Below, one piece after another: positions 28,289 through 37,797 of a stretch of 64,000 nucleotides of DNA. Position 1 is the stretch's first letter; every line of letters starts with the position of its first letter. Source of the stretch: Lutibacter flavus. Lineage in GTDB: Bacteria; Bacteroidota; Bacteroidia; Flavobacteriales; Flavobacteriaceae. Where the stretch lies: contig NZ_FZNX01000005.1 in assembly GCF_900188355.1 (NCBI RefSeq), positions 248,001 to 312,000 of the forward strand. The letters run 5' to 3'. A program made the translations under genes and the position numbers. The notes under the pieces are model-generated. The model did no database searches and was not told the origin of the DNA. It saw nothing but the letters and a program-made list of their open reading frames with translations.

Positions 28289-29287
28289 ATGTTGCTGTCA
28301 ATAGTTATTCCAGTTTATAATGTTGAAAAATATTTGCAACAGTGTATTGATAGTGTGTTGGCTCAAAATTATACTGATTTTCAAATAATTTTAGTAAACG
28401 ATGGTTCAACGGATGGCTCTGGGAAATTGTGTGATGATTATGCAAAAAATGAGAATCGCATAGAAGTTATTCATCAAAGCAATAAAGGATTGAGCGAGGC
28501 TAGAAATAATGGGCTTAAAATAGCAAGAGGAGACTATATATGGTTTATAGATAGCGATGATTGGATTGTTAAAAATGCAATTAATACTGTTGTTGAGGAA
28601 TTGAAAAAAGAAAAAGTTGAAATGCTCGGTTTTTCTATGATTGATTTTAAAGAATCTAGTCAACAATTTTCCGAACCTTTTTTATTGAAAGATATCGAAA
28701 CAACTAATGGCAATAACTTTATTAAAAAAAATGAAATGTTTTATGCCCCAGTTTGTAGTTATATTTATCAATCTTCATTTATAAAAAAGTATCAATTTGT
28801 TTTTAAAGAAAATATAATACATGAAGACGAATATTTTAATTTAATATGTTTTTCAAAAGTTAAAAAAATAAAAAAAATAGCTAAAACCCTATATTATTAT
28901 AGACGAAGAGATAATTCAGTATCTTCATCTAAAATTTCAATAATAAAAATAAATTCTACAATAGAATTAGTGAAAATTTCAATACGTTTAAGAAATTCAG
29001 AATTAGATTATAGTTTTATTGAAAATCAAATTTTTAATTATATATGTTCGCTTTTTGGTTATTTAAATAAAGTTAATTTACCAATAAAACAGAAGTATAG
29101 GATAATTAAAGAAGTAAAGTTATTAGTGGCTCAACAAGCTAAGTTAAAAAATGACAGTAATTTTATTTTAATGGAAAAATATATTTACAATGTAAATATT
29201 ATTTCTTTTTATTTTTATATAAATTATTTTAGATTGTTAAGATATTATATTGAAGCTTTTATAAAAAAGATAACTAAGAGTTTATGA
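28289..29287 (+). CDS. Glycosyltransferase family 2
   Basis: The 332-residue protein opens with LLSIVIPVYNVEKYLQQCID, followed by LVNDGSTDGSGKLCDDYA and the metal-binding FIDSDDWI, the standard GT-A donor site. The C-terminal part is Lys/Ile/Tyr-rich and ends in an aromatic hydrophobic stretch that may contact the membrane. It begins two bases after the previous stop. Donor and acceptor cannot be told. Confidence 0.92.
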   Translation: MLLSIVIPVYNVEKYLQQCIDSVLAQNYTDFQIILVNDGSTDGSGKLCDDYAKNENRIEVIHQSNKGLSEARNNGLKIARGDYIWFIDSDDWIVKNAINTVVEELKKEKVEMLGFSMIDFKESSQQFSEPFLLKDIETTNGNNFIKKNEMFYAPVCSYIYQSSFIKKYQFVFKENIIHEDEYFNLICFSKVKKIKKIAKTLYYYRRRDNSVSSSKISIIKINSTIELVKISIRLRNSELDYSFIENQIFNYICSLFGYLNKVNLPIKQKYRIIKEVKLLVAQQAKLKNDSNFILMEKYIYNVNIISFYFYINYFRLLRYYIEAFIKKITKSL

Positions 29288-29377
29288 TTAAACAAAAACC
29301 GTTGTAATAACTTAGCGCAAATTCTTATTAAGAAAAAAATTATAAATATCATCAAATATTAATGTAGTAAATAAATA

Positions 29378-30148
29378 ATGATACCTAAAATAATCCATTA
29401 CACTTGGTTTAGTAGTGAAGTCTTTCCAAAAAAAATAAAGGAATGTATAGAGTCTTGGCAAAGATATTTGCCAGAATATGAATTTGTATTATGGGATTTA
29501 GAAAAAATAGAAAAAATTGACAATTTCTTTTTAAAAGAATCTTTATCAGAGAAAAAATGGGCTTTTGCTTCTGATTATGTTAGATTATATGCAGTTTATA
29601 ATTATGGTGGTATTTATCTGGATACAGATGTAGAAATTTATAAAAGCTTTAATAATTTAATAAGTCAGAAATGTTTTATTGGTAGAGAAAATTCTTACCA
29701 TTTAGTAAATAGAGAAGTTTGTTCTTTTTTATCTTCACATTGTTTTGGGGCTGAAAAAAATAATTTTTTTATTAAAAAATGTTTAGATTATTATGAAGGG
29801 CGACATTTTGTATTGAGTACTAATGTGAATCTTCCAAATGAACTCCGTTTAGATATGACATTACTTCCTTTTATACAGGCAAAAATTGCTAAGTCAATTG
29901 GTTGGGATTGGGCTTATAATAAAAACAATCATTCCATTTATCATGAGGTTAGTTTTTATCCATCTACTTTTTTTGACCCACAACATTTAAGTTCAGAATC
30001 TTATTGTAAGCATTTAGCCTTGGGTTCTTGGCGAGAAAGCGAAATTTCACAAGAAAAAGTGACTCTTCGATACAAAATAAAGTGGCGTATAAAAAAAATA
30101 GTAACAAAAACACTTTGGAAATTTTCATATATAATGATTAAAGTATAG
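29378..30148 (+). CDS. Glycosyltransferase with DXD motif (GT32 / capsular type)
   Basis: The 256-residue protein begins IPKIIHYTWFSSEVFPKKIK and has WAFASDYVRLYAVYNYGGIY followed by LDTDVEIYKSF, the DXD region of the Gly_transf_sug (GT32-like) family. This family adds single hexoses or similar sugars to glycans and is common in capsule loci. It is preceded by a 90-base gap without obvious structure and followed four bases later by the pyruvyltransferase-family gene. Confidence 0.88.
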   Translation: MIPKIIHYTWFSSEVFPKKIKECIESWQRYLPEYEFVLWDLEKIEKIDNFFLKESLSEKKWAFASDYVRLYAVYNYGGIYLDTDVEIYKSFNNLISQKCFIGRENSYHLVNREVCSFLSSHCFGAEKNNFFIKKCLDYYEGRHFVLSTNVNLPNELRLDMTLLPFIQAKIAKSIGWDWAYNKNNHSIYHEVSFYPSTFFDPQHLSSESYCKHLALGSWRESEISQEKVTLRYKIKWRIKKIVTKTLWKFSYIMIKV

Positions 30149-30152
30149 TAAA

Positions 30153-31241
30153 ATGAAAATTAAAACAATAACTTGTCATGAAGTTTATAATTATGGAGCT
30201 AGTTTACAGGAATATGCTTTATTAAAATACCTTGAAAATATAGGGCATACTGCGGAGGCAATCCACTACAAGCCGTTTTATTTAAGTAATCATTTTAATT
30301 TAAAGTCAATTTCACTAAAATACAATTCGTTTCCTGTTAAATACATTTATTTACTGGCAAAATTACCTGGGAGGTTAATGGCATTAAAACGTAAAAAGGC
30401 TTTTGATAATTTTTCTAAAAAATATATAAAAACAGGAAATTTAAAATATAAAAAAAACGAAGAATTAAAAGTAAATCTTCCTGAAGCAGATGCTTATATT
30501 TGTGGAAGTGATCAAATTTGGAATTCTTTTTTTCAAAACGGTAAAGACCTGGCTTTTTATTTAGATTTTGTACCAAAAGAAAAATTGAAAATTTCGTACG
30601 CAGCTAGTTTTGCAATTGATGAAATTAAAGAAGAACTAAAATCATTTGTAAAAGAAAAAGTTTATAGAATTAACCATATTTCTGTACGAGAAACTTCAGG
30701 AGTAACTATTTTAAATGAATTGGGTATTAAAAATGCAGTTCAAGTGTTGGATCCGGTTTTCCTATTAGATGCAAAACATTGGGTTGATACTTTTGTGAAG
30801 CCAATGAATGAAAAATTCATTTTTGTTTATGATTTTGATTCCAATCCTTTAATTAAAGAAATAGCCATTAAACTAAAAAAAGACAAAGGATTTAAAATTT
30901 ACACAGTTAATAAAAATATAAAATACGCTGATAAGAACTTTTATTTGGAAGGACCCGAACGCTTTTTATCATTGGTGTGTCACTCGCAATTTAATATTAC
31001 CAACTCTTTTCATTCCGTTGCATTTTCTTTAATTTTTAAAAAACAATTTGTAGTTGTTAATAGACAAGAAAATATTAATACACGTATGAGAGACTTGTTA
31101 CAATTACTAAATTTAAATCAGTTAGTTGATTCATATATAGAATTTTCATCCATAAAACCAATTGATTATAAGAAAGTTGAAACAATTTTAAAAGAAAAAA
31201 TAAATTATTCTAAAAATTTTATTATTAAAAGTTTAGGTTAG
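30153..31241 (+). CDS. Polysaccharide pyruvyl transferase family protein
   Basis: The 362-residue product starts IKTITCHEVYNYGASLQEYA, has ADAYICGSDQIWNS in the middle, ISYAASFAIDE, the SVRETSGVTIL segment and ITNSFHSVAFSLIF near the C-terminus, all characteristic of this family. Members attach pyruvate ketals to sugars using phosphoenolpyruvate, and some family members act as glycosyltransferases. A pyruvate decoration of the glycan is likely. It is packed between glycosyltransferase genes with gaps of 4 and 6 bases. Confidence 0.88.
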   Translation: MKIKTITCHEVYNYGASLQEYALLKYLENIGHTAEAIHYKPFYLSNHFNLKSISLKYNSFPVKYIYLLAKLPGRLMALKRKKAFDNFSKKYIKTGNLKYKKNEELKVNLPEADAYICGSDQIWNSFFQNGKDLAFYLDFVPKEKLKISYAASFAIDEIKEELKSFVKEKVYRINHISVRETSGVTILNELGIKNAVQVLDPVFLLDAKHWVDTFVKPMNEKFIFVYDFDSNPLIKEIAIKLKKDKGFKIYTVNKNIKYADKNFYLEGPERFLSLVCHSQFNITNSFHSVAFSLIFKKQFVVVNRQENINTRMRDLLQLLNLNQLVDSYIEFSSIKPIDYKKVETILKEKINYSKNFIIKSLG

Positions 31242-31247
31242 CAGCAA

Positions 31248-32381
31248 ATGAAAAATATTGTTTTTGTTATTGAGTCATTGCATCTTGGCGGAGCCGAAAA
31301 AAGTTTGGTGACATTATTGCAAAATATAGATTTTAATAAATACTGTGTTGATTTAATTTTATTTAACAAAGGTGGAGTTTTAGAGAAAAATGTACCGGTT
31401 AAAGTTCAAATTAGTTATTTGGAAATGCCAAAGCTTTCTTTTTTAGAAAGAGGTAGGTATAAACTTAAAAGAAAATTGAATAGAAAAAGGTTTCATTTAG
31501 CACAACTTTTTTGGAACTTCATTCAAAGTAAATTCACACTTTCTAAAAAAAAATATGATATTGCAATTGCGTATAATCAGGGATTTGCTACCTATTATAT
31601 AAATAGTTTTATAGCTGCAGATAGAAAAATAGCTTGGTTAAATACAGATTATCAAAAAGCAGGTTATAATATTGAATTTGATTATCCCATTTATAAGAAT
31701 TTTGAAAGAATTATAGCTGTTTCTAGTGAAGCTAAAAATAGTTTACAAACCGAATTAGAACGTATCAATAAGAAGTTAAGGATTGATATAATTAAAGATA
31801 TATCAGATAAAAAAGTAATTTTAAACAACGGTAAATGCTTAAAAAATATAGACTTTAAAAAAGAAAAAACAAATATTGTTACTGTTGGAAGGTTAGCGCC
31901 GTACAAAGGCATTTATTTAGCAATTGAAAGCTGTAAAAAGCTAATAGATAAAGGATATGCTATTCATTGGTATGTTGTTGGAGAAGGTTCAGAGCGAGGT
32001 TATTTAGAAGAACAAATAAAAAGGATGGAAATTGCAAACCATTTTACATTGTTAGGATTAAAAGAAAATCCTTACCCATTTATTAAAGATTGTGATATTT
32101 ATGTACAAACTTCTTTATTTGAAGGTTTAGGTTTAACAGTAATAGAAGCTTCATATTTTAATAAACCGATAGTTTGTACAAATTTTCCAACAGCACATGA
32201 TATTATAATAAATGGAGAAACAGGTTTAATAGCTGAAATGAATTCAGATAGTATTATTTCGAAAATTGAATTATTAATTAATAATGAGAAATTAAAAAAC
32301 AGGTTAATAAATAATTTATCTAAATTAGAGAATAAAGATAAAGAGTTAACTTTACAACAAATTAATTTATTACTAGGTTAA
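31248..32381 (+). CDS. Glycosyltransferase family 4
   Basis: The 377-residue GT-B enzyme has the N-terminal loop SLHLGGAEKSLVTLLQNID, then VTVGRLAPYKGIYLAIES at the start of the donor domain, WYVVGEGSERGYLEEQI and the donor-binding LFEGLGLTVIEASYFNKPIV with the E-x7-E arrangement of GT4 retaining enzymes. It follows the pyruvyltransferase-family gene by 6 bases. Sugar specificity is not visible. Confidence 0.9.
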   Translation: MKNIVFVIESLHLGGAEKSLVTLLQNIDFNKYCVDLILFNKGGVLEKNVPVKVQISYLEMPKLSFLERGRYKLKRKLNRKRFHLAQLFWNFIQSKFTLSKKKYDIAIAYNQGFATYYINSFIAADRKIAWLNTDYQKAGYNIEFDYPIYKNFERIIAVSSEAKNSLQTELERINKKLRIDIIKDISDKKVILNNGKCLKNIDFKKEKTNIVTVGRLAPYKGIYLAIESCKKLIDKGYAIHWYVVGEGSERGYLEEQIKRMEIANHFTLLGLKENPYPFIKDCDIYVQTSLFEGLGLTVIEASYFNKPIVCTNFPTAHDIIINGETGLIAEMNSDSIISKIELLINNEKLKNRLINNLSKLENKDKELTLQQINLLLG

Positions 32382-32470
32382 ACAGAAATTACAATTTTCG
32401 AATCTAAAATGGCAGAAGTATTTAATTTTTTAAAAATACTACAAATGATATTGGAGGTTAATTTTATTAG

Positions 32471-33595
32471 ATGAAACTACTTTATATTACAAATGGCATT
32501 AATGGTTCCGGAGGTTTAGAGCGCGTACTTGCTGTAAAAGCAAGTTATTTAGCTGAAAATATCGGCTATGATGTGCATATTTTAACCTTAAATGATGGGC
32601 ATCAACATCCGTTTTACAGTTTTAGTACGGCTATAAAATTTCATGATATAAAAGTGCTTGGAAATCCCGTTAATTATGTTGTTGCTTATAAAAAAGGAAT
32701 TAAAAAGCTATTAAAAAATATTGTACCAGACATAATTTCGGTTTGTGATGATGGATTAAAAGGGTTGTTATTCCCTGTATTGTTTGGGAAAACCATTCCT
32801 GTTATTTATGAACGTCATGCTTCTATCGACCTTAATTTTATTTCCGAAAAAAACACTTCTAAGATTCAAAAGGTAAAAAATTACAGCCAAAAAAAAATAA
32901 TGGTTTGGGGAGCAAAAAAATTTAATTTATTTGTAGTGCTTACTAATGGAAATAAAAATGATTGGAAAGGTGTTAATTGCACTGTAATACCTAACCTATC
33001 TCCATTTGTAAATGTTGATAAGAATTTTAAAGATGCTAAAAAAAATATTGTTTTAGCAGTTGGAACTCAGAGTTATAATAAAGGTTTTGGTAGGTTGATT
33101 GATATTTGGAAAATGATTGCAAAAAAACATCCAGATTGGAAGCTAGAAGTTTATGGGAAGCAAAATAAAAATCTTAATTTGCAACGAAAAATAGATGAAC
33201 TAAGTTTAAGTGATAGTTTTATATTAAATGAACCCACAAAAAAAATAGCTGAAAAATATAATGAATCAGCCATATTTGTTTTGCCATCAAGGTCAGAAGG
33301 ATTTGGGATGGTGTTAATAGAAGCGATGAGTTTTGGAGTTCCATGTGTTGCATTTGATTGCCCTCATGGGCCTGCAGATATAATAAAAGATAAAGAAGAT
33401 GGTTTTTTAATAAAAGATGGAAATAATCTTCAATTTTCTGAAGCTTTAATTAATCTTATTGAAAATATTAATTTAAGAAGAAAAATGGGGCAAGCAGCAA
33501 AAATAAATGTAGCTCGTTATTCTCCTGATAAAATTATGCCAATTTGGGATTCCTTATTTAAAAGTTTAATAAAAAAAGATGAAGATAGTTTATAG
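32471..33595 (+). CDS. Glycosyltransferase family 4, first of an adjacent pair
   Basis: The 374-residue protein has the N-terminal NGINGSGGLERVLAVKASYL loop, VLAVGTQSYNKGFGRLIDIW, and the donor site SRSEGFGMVLIEAMSFGVPC. PHGPADIIKDKEDGFLI resembles the matching segment in the next gene (PHGPRNIITNGEDGILV), so the two are paralogues. They overlap by 17 bases and are probably translated together. A 90-base gap precedes this gene. Confidence 0.9.
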   Translation: MKLLYITNGINGSGGLERVLAVKASYLAENIGYDVHILTLNDGHQHPFYSFSTAIKFHDIKVLGNPVNYVVAYKKGIKKLLKNIVPDIISVCDDGLKGLLFPVLFGKTIPVIYERHASIDLNFISEKNTSKIQKVKNYSQKKIMVWGAKKFNLFVVLTNGNKNDWKGVNCTVIPNLSPFVNVDKNFKDAKKNIVLAVGTQSYNKGFGRLIDIWKMIAKKHPDWKLEVYGKQNKNLNLQRKIDELSLSDSFILNEPTKKIAEKYNESAIFVLPSRSEGFGMVLIEAMSFGVPCVAFDCPHGPADIIKDKEDGFLIKDGNNLQFSEALINLIENINLRRKMGQAAKINVARYSPDKIMPIWDSLFKSLIKKDEDSL

Positions 33596-34685
33596 TACGG
33601 ATCAAGTATATCTTCATGGAGGTATTGAAAAGGTGTTGGCTCAAAAACTAAACTACTTAGTTAATGTCCCTAATTTTGAAGTGCATTTAATTACCACAGA
33701 ACAAAAAGGAAACCCTTTTTGCTATCCAATTTCAGATAAAGTATTCCATCATGATTTGGATGTAAATTACAATAGAACTAAAAGTTATTTTAGTCCGGTT
33801 AATTTTAAGAAAATTCCAAAACATATAAAAAAATTAAAAAATAAGCTGAAAGAGATTAAACCAGATGTATTAATTGTTTGCAACTATGCATTTGATTTTT
33901 TCTTTATTCCATTTATTAGTGCAGGTATAAAAACGATAAAGGAATTTCACGCTTCTAGGTATTATTATATAAAAGAATTAGCAAATGCCACAATTTTGAA
34001 TAAGTTGATGTTCAGAATAAATAATAAGATTGAGAAAAAATATTCACATATTGTATTGTTGAATGATGATGAGAAAAAGTATTATAGTTCAAATAATTTA
34101 GAAGTAATTCCTAATGCAATTTGTGGAATAAAATTTAAAAGTGGTGTTGAAAGAAAAAATATTGTTATTGCTGCGGGTAGAATGGCTAAGGTAAAACAAT
34201 TTGACCATTTAATAAAAGCCTGGGGTTTAATAGCTAATGAATTTTTAGATTGGAAAGTTCAAATTTATGGAGAAGGAGATGATATAATTTTAAATGAATT
34301 AAATAATTTAATAAATGATTTAGCAATACCAAATATTCAATTAATGGGAGCTACAGATAAATTAGAAGAGAAAATGGTGGAATCTTCCATTTACGCTTTA
34401 ACTTCTGCTACAGAATGTTTTCCAATGGTATTATTAGAATCCTTATCTTGTGGTTTACCTGTTGTTTCATACAACTGTCCTCATGGGCCAAGAAATATTA
34501 TAACCAATGGTGAAGATGGAATTTTGGTAAATCATAATGAAATAGAGACTGTATCAGCTGAAATAGCTAACTTAATTGAAAATTCAGAGAAAAGAAAAAT
34601 AATGGCCGAGAATGCGATAAACAATGTAAAACGATTTAATGAAACGCATGTAATGGAAAAATGGATAAATCTTTTTAAGGAATAA
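33579..34685 (+). CDS. Glycosyltransferase family 4, second of an adjacent pair
   Basis: The 368-residue GT-B protein has DQVYLHGGIEKVLAQKLNYL, IVIAAGRMAKVKQFDHLIKA, VQIYGEGDD and the donor site TECFPMVLLESLSCGLPVV. It is related to the gene before it and overlaps it by 17 bases. The following EpsG-like gene starts 5 bases after its stop. Function is transfer of one sugar to the growing repeat unit; which one is unknown. Confidence 0.9.
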   Translation: MKIVYSTDQVYLHGGIEKVLAQKLNYLVNVPNFEVHLITTEQKGNPFCYPISDKVFHHDLDVNYNRTKSYFSPVNFKKIPKHIKKLKNKLKEIKPDVLIVCNYAFDFFFIPFISAGIKTIKEFHASRYYYIKELANATILNKLMFRINNKIEKKYSHIVLLNDDEKKYYSSNNLEVIPNAICGIKFKSGVERKNIVIAAGRMAKVKQFDHLIKAWGLIANEFLDWKVQIYGEGDDIILNELNNLINDLAIPNIQLMGATDKLEEKMVESSIYALTSATECFPMVLLESLSCGLPVVSYNCPHGPRNIITNGEDGILVNHNEIETVSAEIANLIENSEKRKIMAENAINNVKRFNETHVMEKWINLFKE

Positions 34686-34690
34686 ATTCA

Positions 34691-35779
34691 ATGATTTTTA
34701 ATTCTATCATACCATTACCTTTTTATACGCCATTATTTTATAATGCTTTATTGATTGTTATTTTATTGGCATTTATAAAACTGCAAACGAACGGTTATGT
34801 GATTCATAGTAATTCCAAAAAAGAATCTGCCTCATTATTTTTATTGATTGTAGTGGTACTTTATATGGGCTTACGCCCAATTAGTTTTGTTTTTGGGGAT
34901 ATGGGTATTTATTATAAATACTTTGAGCAATTTGCAAATGGAGCTGAGATTACCAATAATAAAGATTATTTGTGGCGTTTGTTTATGAAATTATGCAGCA
35001 GTATTATGTCTGCTCAATTGTTTTTTTTACTATGTGCTATTTTATATATAGTTCCTTTATACAGTGCTGCAAAAAGGTGGTTTGGAGCAGATCGATATTT
35101 TATTTTTTTAATGCTCATTGCTTCTTTTTCTTTTTGGCCTTATGGAACTAACGGAATTAGAAATGGAATCGCTACTTCATTTTTTATATATGGGCTTGCG
35201 TATACAAAAAATAAATTTATTAAATATGGCATATTTTTAGTAGCTTATTTTATTCATGGAAGCTTATTAATACCAATTGCAGCATATGTTTTAACATTCT
35301 TTTATAAAAACACCCAACATTATTTAATTGGTTGGTTGTTGGCCATACCTTTATCAATAGCATTGGGTGGTTTTTGGGAAAATTTATTTTCATCTTTAGG
35401 TTTTGGAGGAGAACGATTAAAATATTTAGGAGATTCAATAGACAAATCTCAATTTGCAAGAACTGGTTTTAGATGGGATTTTTTAATATATAGTGCAGTA
35501 GCAGTATATTTTGGTTATTATTTTATTTTTAAGAAAAAATTTAATGATAAATTATATCATCAGCTATTTAATATTTATGTTACTGCCAATGCCTTTTGGA
35601 TTTTGGTAATTCGTTCTAGTTTTTCTAATCGTTTTGCATATTTGTCATGGTTTTTAATGGCTGTTATTATTTTTTATCCATTTTTTAAACAACGTTTTTT
35701 TGTAAAACAACAAAAAGTATTGGCTTTTACGGTACTTATTTATTATGGATTTACGTATTTTATGTTTATAGTTTTATAA
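34691..35779 (+). CDS. EpsG-family membrane protein, probable repeat-unit polymerase
   Basis: The 362-residue protein has about ten hydrophobic helices and the EpsG-type features LYMGLRPISFVFGDMGIYYK (Arg, Asp and Tyr residues after the second helix), FWPYGTNGIRNGIATSFFIY and SFSNRFAYLSWFLM. EpsG-type proteins polymerise lipid-linked repeat units in exopolysaccharide systems. A second polymerase candidate lies at 41022-42392, so this locus has two. Confidence 0.82.
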   Translation: MIFNSIIPLPFYTPLFYNALLIVILLAFIKLQTNGYVIHSNSKKESASLFLLIVVVLYMGLRPISFVFGDMGIYYKYFEQFANGAEITNNKDYLWRLFMKLCSSIMSAQLFFLLCAILYIVPLYSAAKRWFGADRYFIFLMLIASFSFWPYGTNGIRNGIATSFFIYGLAYTKNKFIKYGIFLVAYFIHGSLLIPIAAYVLTFFYKNTQHYLIGWLLAIPLSIALGGFWENLFSSLGFGGERLKYLGDSIDKSQFARTGFRWDFLIYSAVAVYFGYYFIFKKKFNDKLYHQLFNIYVTANAFWILVIRSSFSNRFAYLSWFLMAVIIFYPFFKQRFFVKQQKVLAFTVLIYYGFTYFMFIVL

Positions 35780-35786
35780 CACAAGA

Positions 35787-36689
35787 ATGAAAAAAATTAC
35801 AGTATTTACACCAACTTTCAATCGTGCTTATTGCTTGCATCAATTGTATGAAAGTTTGTTAAGGCAAACTAACCAAGATTTTTGCTGGCTTATTATTGAT
35901 GATGGTTCAACAGATGCTACAAAGTTATTAGTAAGTAAATGGATTGAAAAAGGGCTATTTGAAATTAGATATGTGTATAAGGAAAATGAAGGTATGCACA
36001 CGGGTTATAATAAAGCTTATGAGCTAATTGAAACAGAATTAAATGTTTGTATAGATTCTGATGATTTTGTGACAGATGATGCAATTGAGAAAGTTTTAAA
36101 ATTTTGGAAAGAAAAAGGAAATCCAAATTTTGCAGGCATAGTTGCGCTAGATACCACAAAAGATGGTGATATACTTGGTGAGAAATTTCCTGAAAATTTA
36201 GCTAGCTCTACTTTAGAGGATTTATATCACAAACACAAAATACCTGGAGATAAGAAGCTGATTTATAATACAAGTATTGTCAAAAACTATCCAAAATACC
36301 CAGTTTTTAAAGGCGAGAAATTTGTTCCGTTAGGTACTCTATATTTACAAATAGATAAAGATTTTGAATTACTTTGTATGAATGAAGTTATTTGTGTTGT
36401 TGAATATATGGAGGATGGTTCTACCAGAAACATTTTTAATCAATATGTCAACAATCCTAAGGGTTTTCGTTTTGCAAGATTAAATACTGTTAAATATTCT
36501 AACTATTTGAAAGTTAAATTTACAAGTTTAATACATTATATTTCACATAGTATTCAATTAAAAGAAATGAATATATTTAAAAATAATAAACATCCAATTT
36601 TAACGATTTTAGCAATTCCATTGGGTGTTATTTTATATATGTACGTTAAATATAATTCTAATAATAATAAAAATAAGAGTGTACTCTAA
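35787..36689 (+). CDS. Glycosyltransferase family 2
   Basis: The 300-residue protein begins KKITVFTPTFNRAYCLHQLY and has LIIDDGSTDATKLLVSKW, KENEGMHTGYNKAYELIET and the metal-binding CIDSDDFVTDDAIEK, the standard GT2 donor fold. A hydrophobic stretch near the C-terminus (about residues 270-288) may anchor it to the membrane. It starts seven bases after the EpsG-like gene and its end overlaps the next gene. Confidence 0.92.
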   Translation: MKKITVFTPTFNRAYCLHQLYESLLRQTNQDFCWLIIDDGSTDATKLLVSKWIEKGLFEIRYVYKENEGMHTGYNKAYELIETELNVCIDSDDFVTDDAIEKVLKFWKEKGNPNFAGIVALDTTKDGDILGEKFPENLASSTLEDLYHKHKIPGDKKLIYNTSIVKNYPKYPVFKGEKFVPLGTLYLQIDKDFELLCMNEVICVVEYMEDGSTRNIFNQYVNNPKGFRFARLNTVKYSNYLKVKFTSLIHYISHSIQLKEMNIFKNNKHPILTILAIPLGVILYMYVKYNSNNNKNKSVL

Positions 36690-37791
36690 AAAGGTTTTAA
36701 TAATTATTAACTCCTTAAAAAAAGGAGGAGCTGAAAGAATAGCAAGTGAATTTAGCTTTTATCTTGATAGACTGGGATATGTTCCAATTTTTTTATTAAC
36801 TGATGGTGGATATGTTAACTACAAAGTTCCTGTAGCATCTAAAATTATAAAATTGCCATTATCTAAATATTCTAGGACTTTTTTATTTCCTATAATAACT
36901 TTAATTCAAGCAATATATGTTAGGCTATATTTTGGTGGTAATTTTAAGGCAATAAGTTTTCTTCACAGGGCTAATTTGGTTAATGCGCTATCTTCATTCT
37001 TTTCAAATAGAAGTGTTGTAATATCGGAGAGATCTATCTTTAGTAAATCCTATCAAGGATATAAATATTATTTAATGAAGGGATTATTAAAAATTATATT
37101 TCTTAGAGCAAATAAAATTATTGCCATATCTCAGGTTGTTAAAAATGAATTGATTGCAAATTTTAAATTGAATGCTTCAAAAATAACAATTCTACATAAC
37201 CCTATTAATATAGACGAATTTCAATTAAAGAAGGAAAAAAATAAATTTTATTCAACAAGTAAAAATTTAAATTTTTGTACTGTTAGTAGATTAATTAATT
37301 CAAAAAGAGTTGATCTTGTAATTGATTTATTTTTTAAACTTCTTAAATTTTTTCCTGAATCAAAACTCCATATTATTGGAGAAGGTGATAATAAGGAAAA
37401 ACTAATAGAAAAAATATATGATTTGAATATTCAAAAGAATGTCGTTTTTTATGGCAACGTAAGTAATGTGAATTCAATTTTAACAAAGTGTGATGTTTTT
37501 ATTTTCGCATCGTTATATGAGTCTTTTGGAAATGTGGTTTTAGAGGCTACAAGCTCGGGTTTACCAGTAGTTTATACTTCAAATTTAGAATCGGTAAGTG
37601 AAATATATTTAGGGAGTAATAGTTTGTCTTTTTCATTTAATGAAAATTTTATTGAAATGGATGTAGAGTTGATTTTTAAATTTATTGATTCTTTAAAATA
37701 TGAATCTTTTATAAATGAAAGAGCAACTTTATTAAAAAAATATTCAAGCGATGATATTTTTAAATTGTATTTTAAAGAAATTAAAGGATAG
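36679..37791 (+). CDS. Glycosyltransferase family 4
   Basis: The product has SKKVLIIINSLKKGGAERIA, the GT4 N-terminal loop, then KNLNFCTVSRLINSKRVDLV, LHIIGEGDNKEKLIEKI and the donor site LYESFGNVVLEATSSGLPVV. I place the start at GTG 36679, giving 370 residues and an 11-base overlap with the gene before. The longer frame from ATG at 36625 would add 18 hydrophobic residues before the conserved strand and overlap the upstream gene by 65 bases. The gene assignment is firm; the start is moderately sure. Confidence 0.82.
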   Translation: MYSKKVLIIINSLKKGGAERIASEFSFYLDRLGYVPIFLLTDGGYVNYKVPVASKIIKLPLSKYSRTFLFPIITLIQAIYVRLYFGGNFKAISFLHRANLVNALSSFFSNRSVVISERSIFSKSYQGYKYYLMKGLLKIIFLRANKIIAISQVVKNELIANFKLNASKITILHNPINIDEFQLKKEKNKFYSTSKNLNFCTVSRLINSKRVDLVIDLFFKLLKFFPESKLHIIGEGDNKEKLIEKIYDLNIQKNVVFYGNVSNVNSILTKCDVFIFASLYESFGNVVLEATSSGLPVVYTSNLESVSEIYLGSNSLSFSFNENFIEMDVELIFKFIDSLKYESFINERATLLKKYSSDDIFKLYFKEIKG

Positions 37792-37797
37792 CAATAT

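Noticed and set aside
36625-36678. Longer start of the GT4 gene at ATG 36625
   Set aside because: It would add a hydrophobic tail before the conserved first strand and overlap the upstream gene by 65 bases; GTG 36679 fits the family better.
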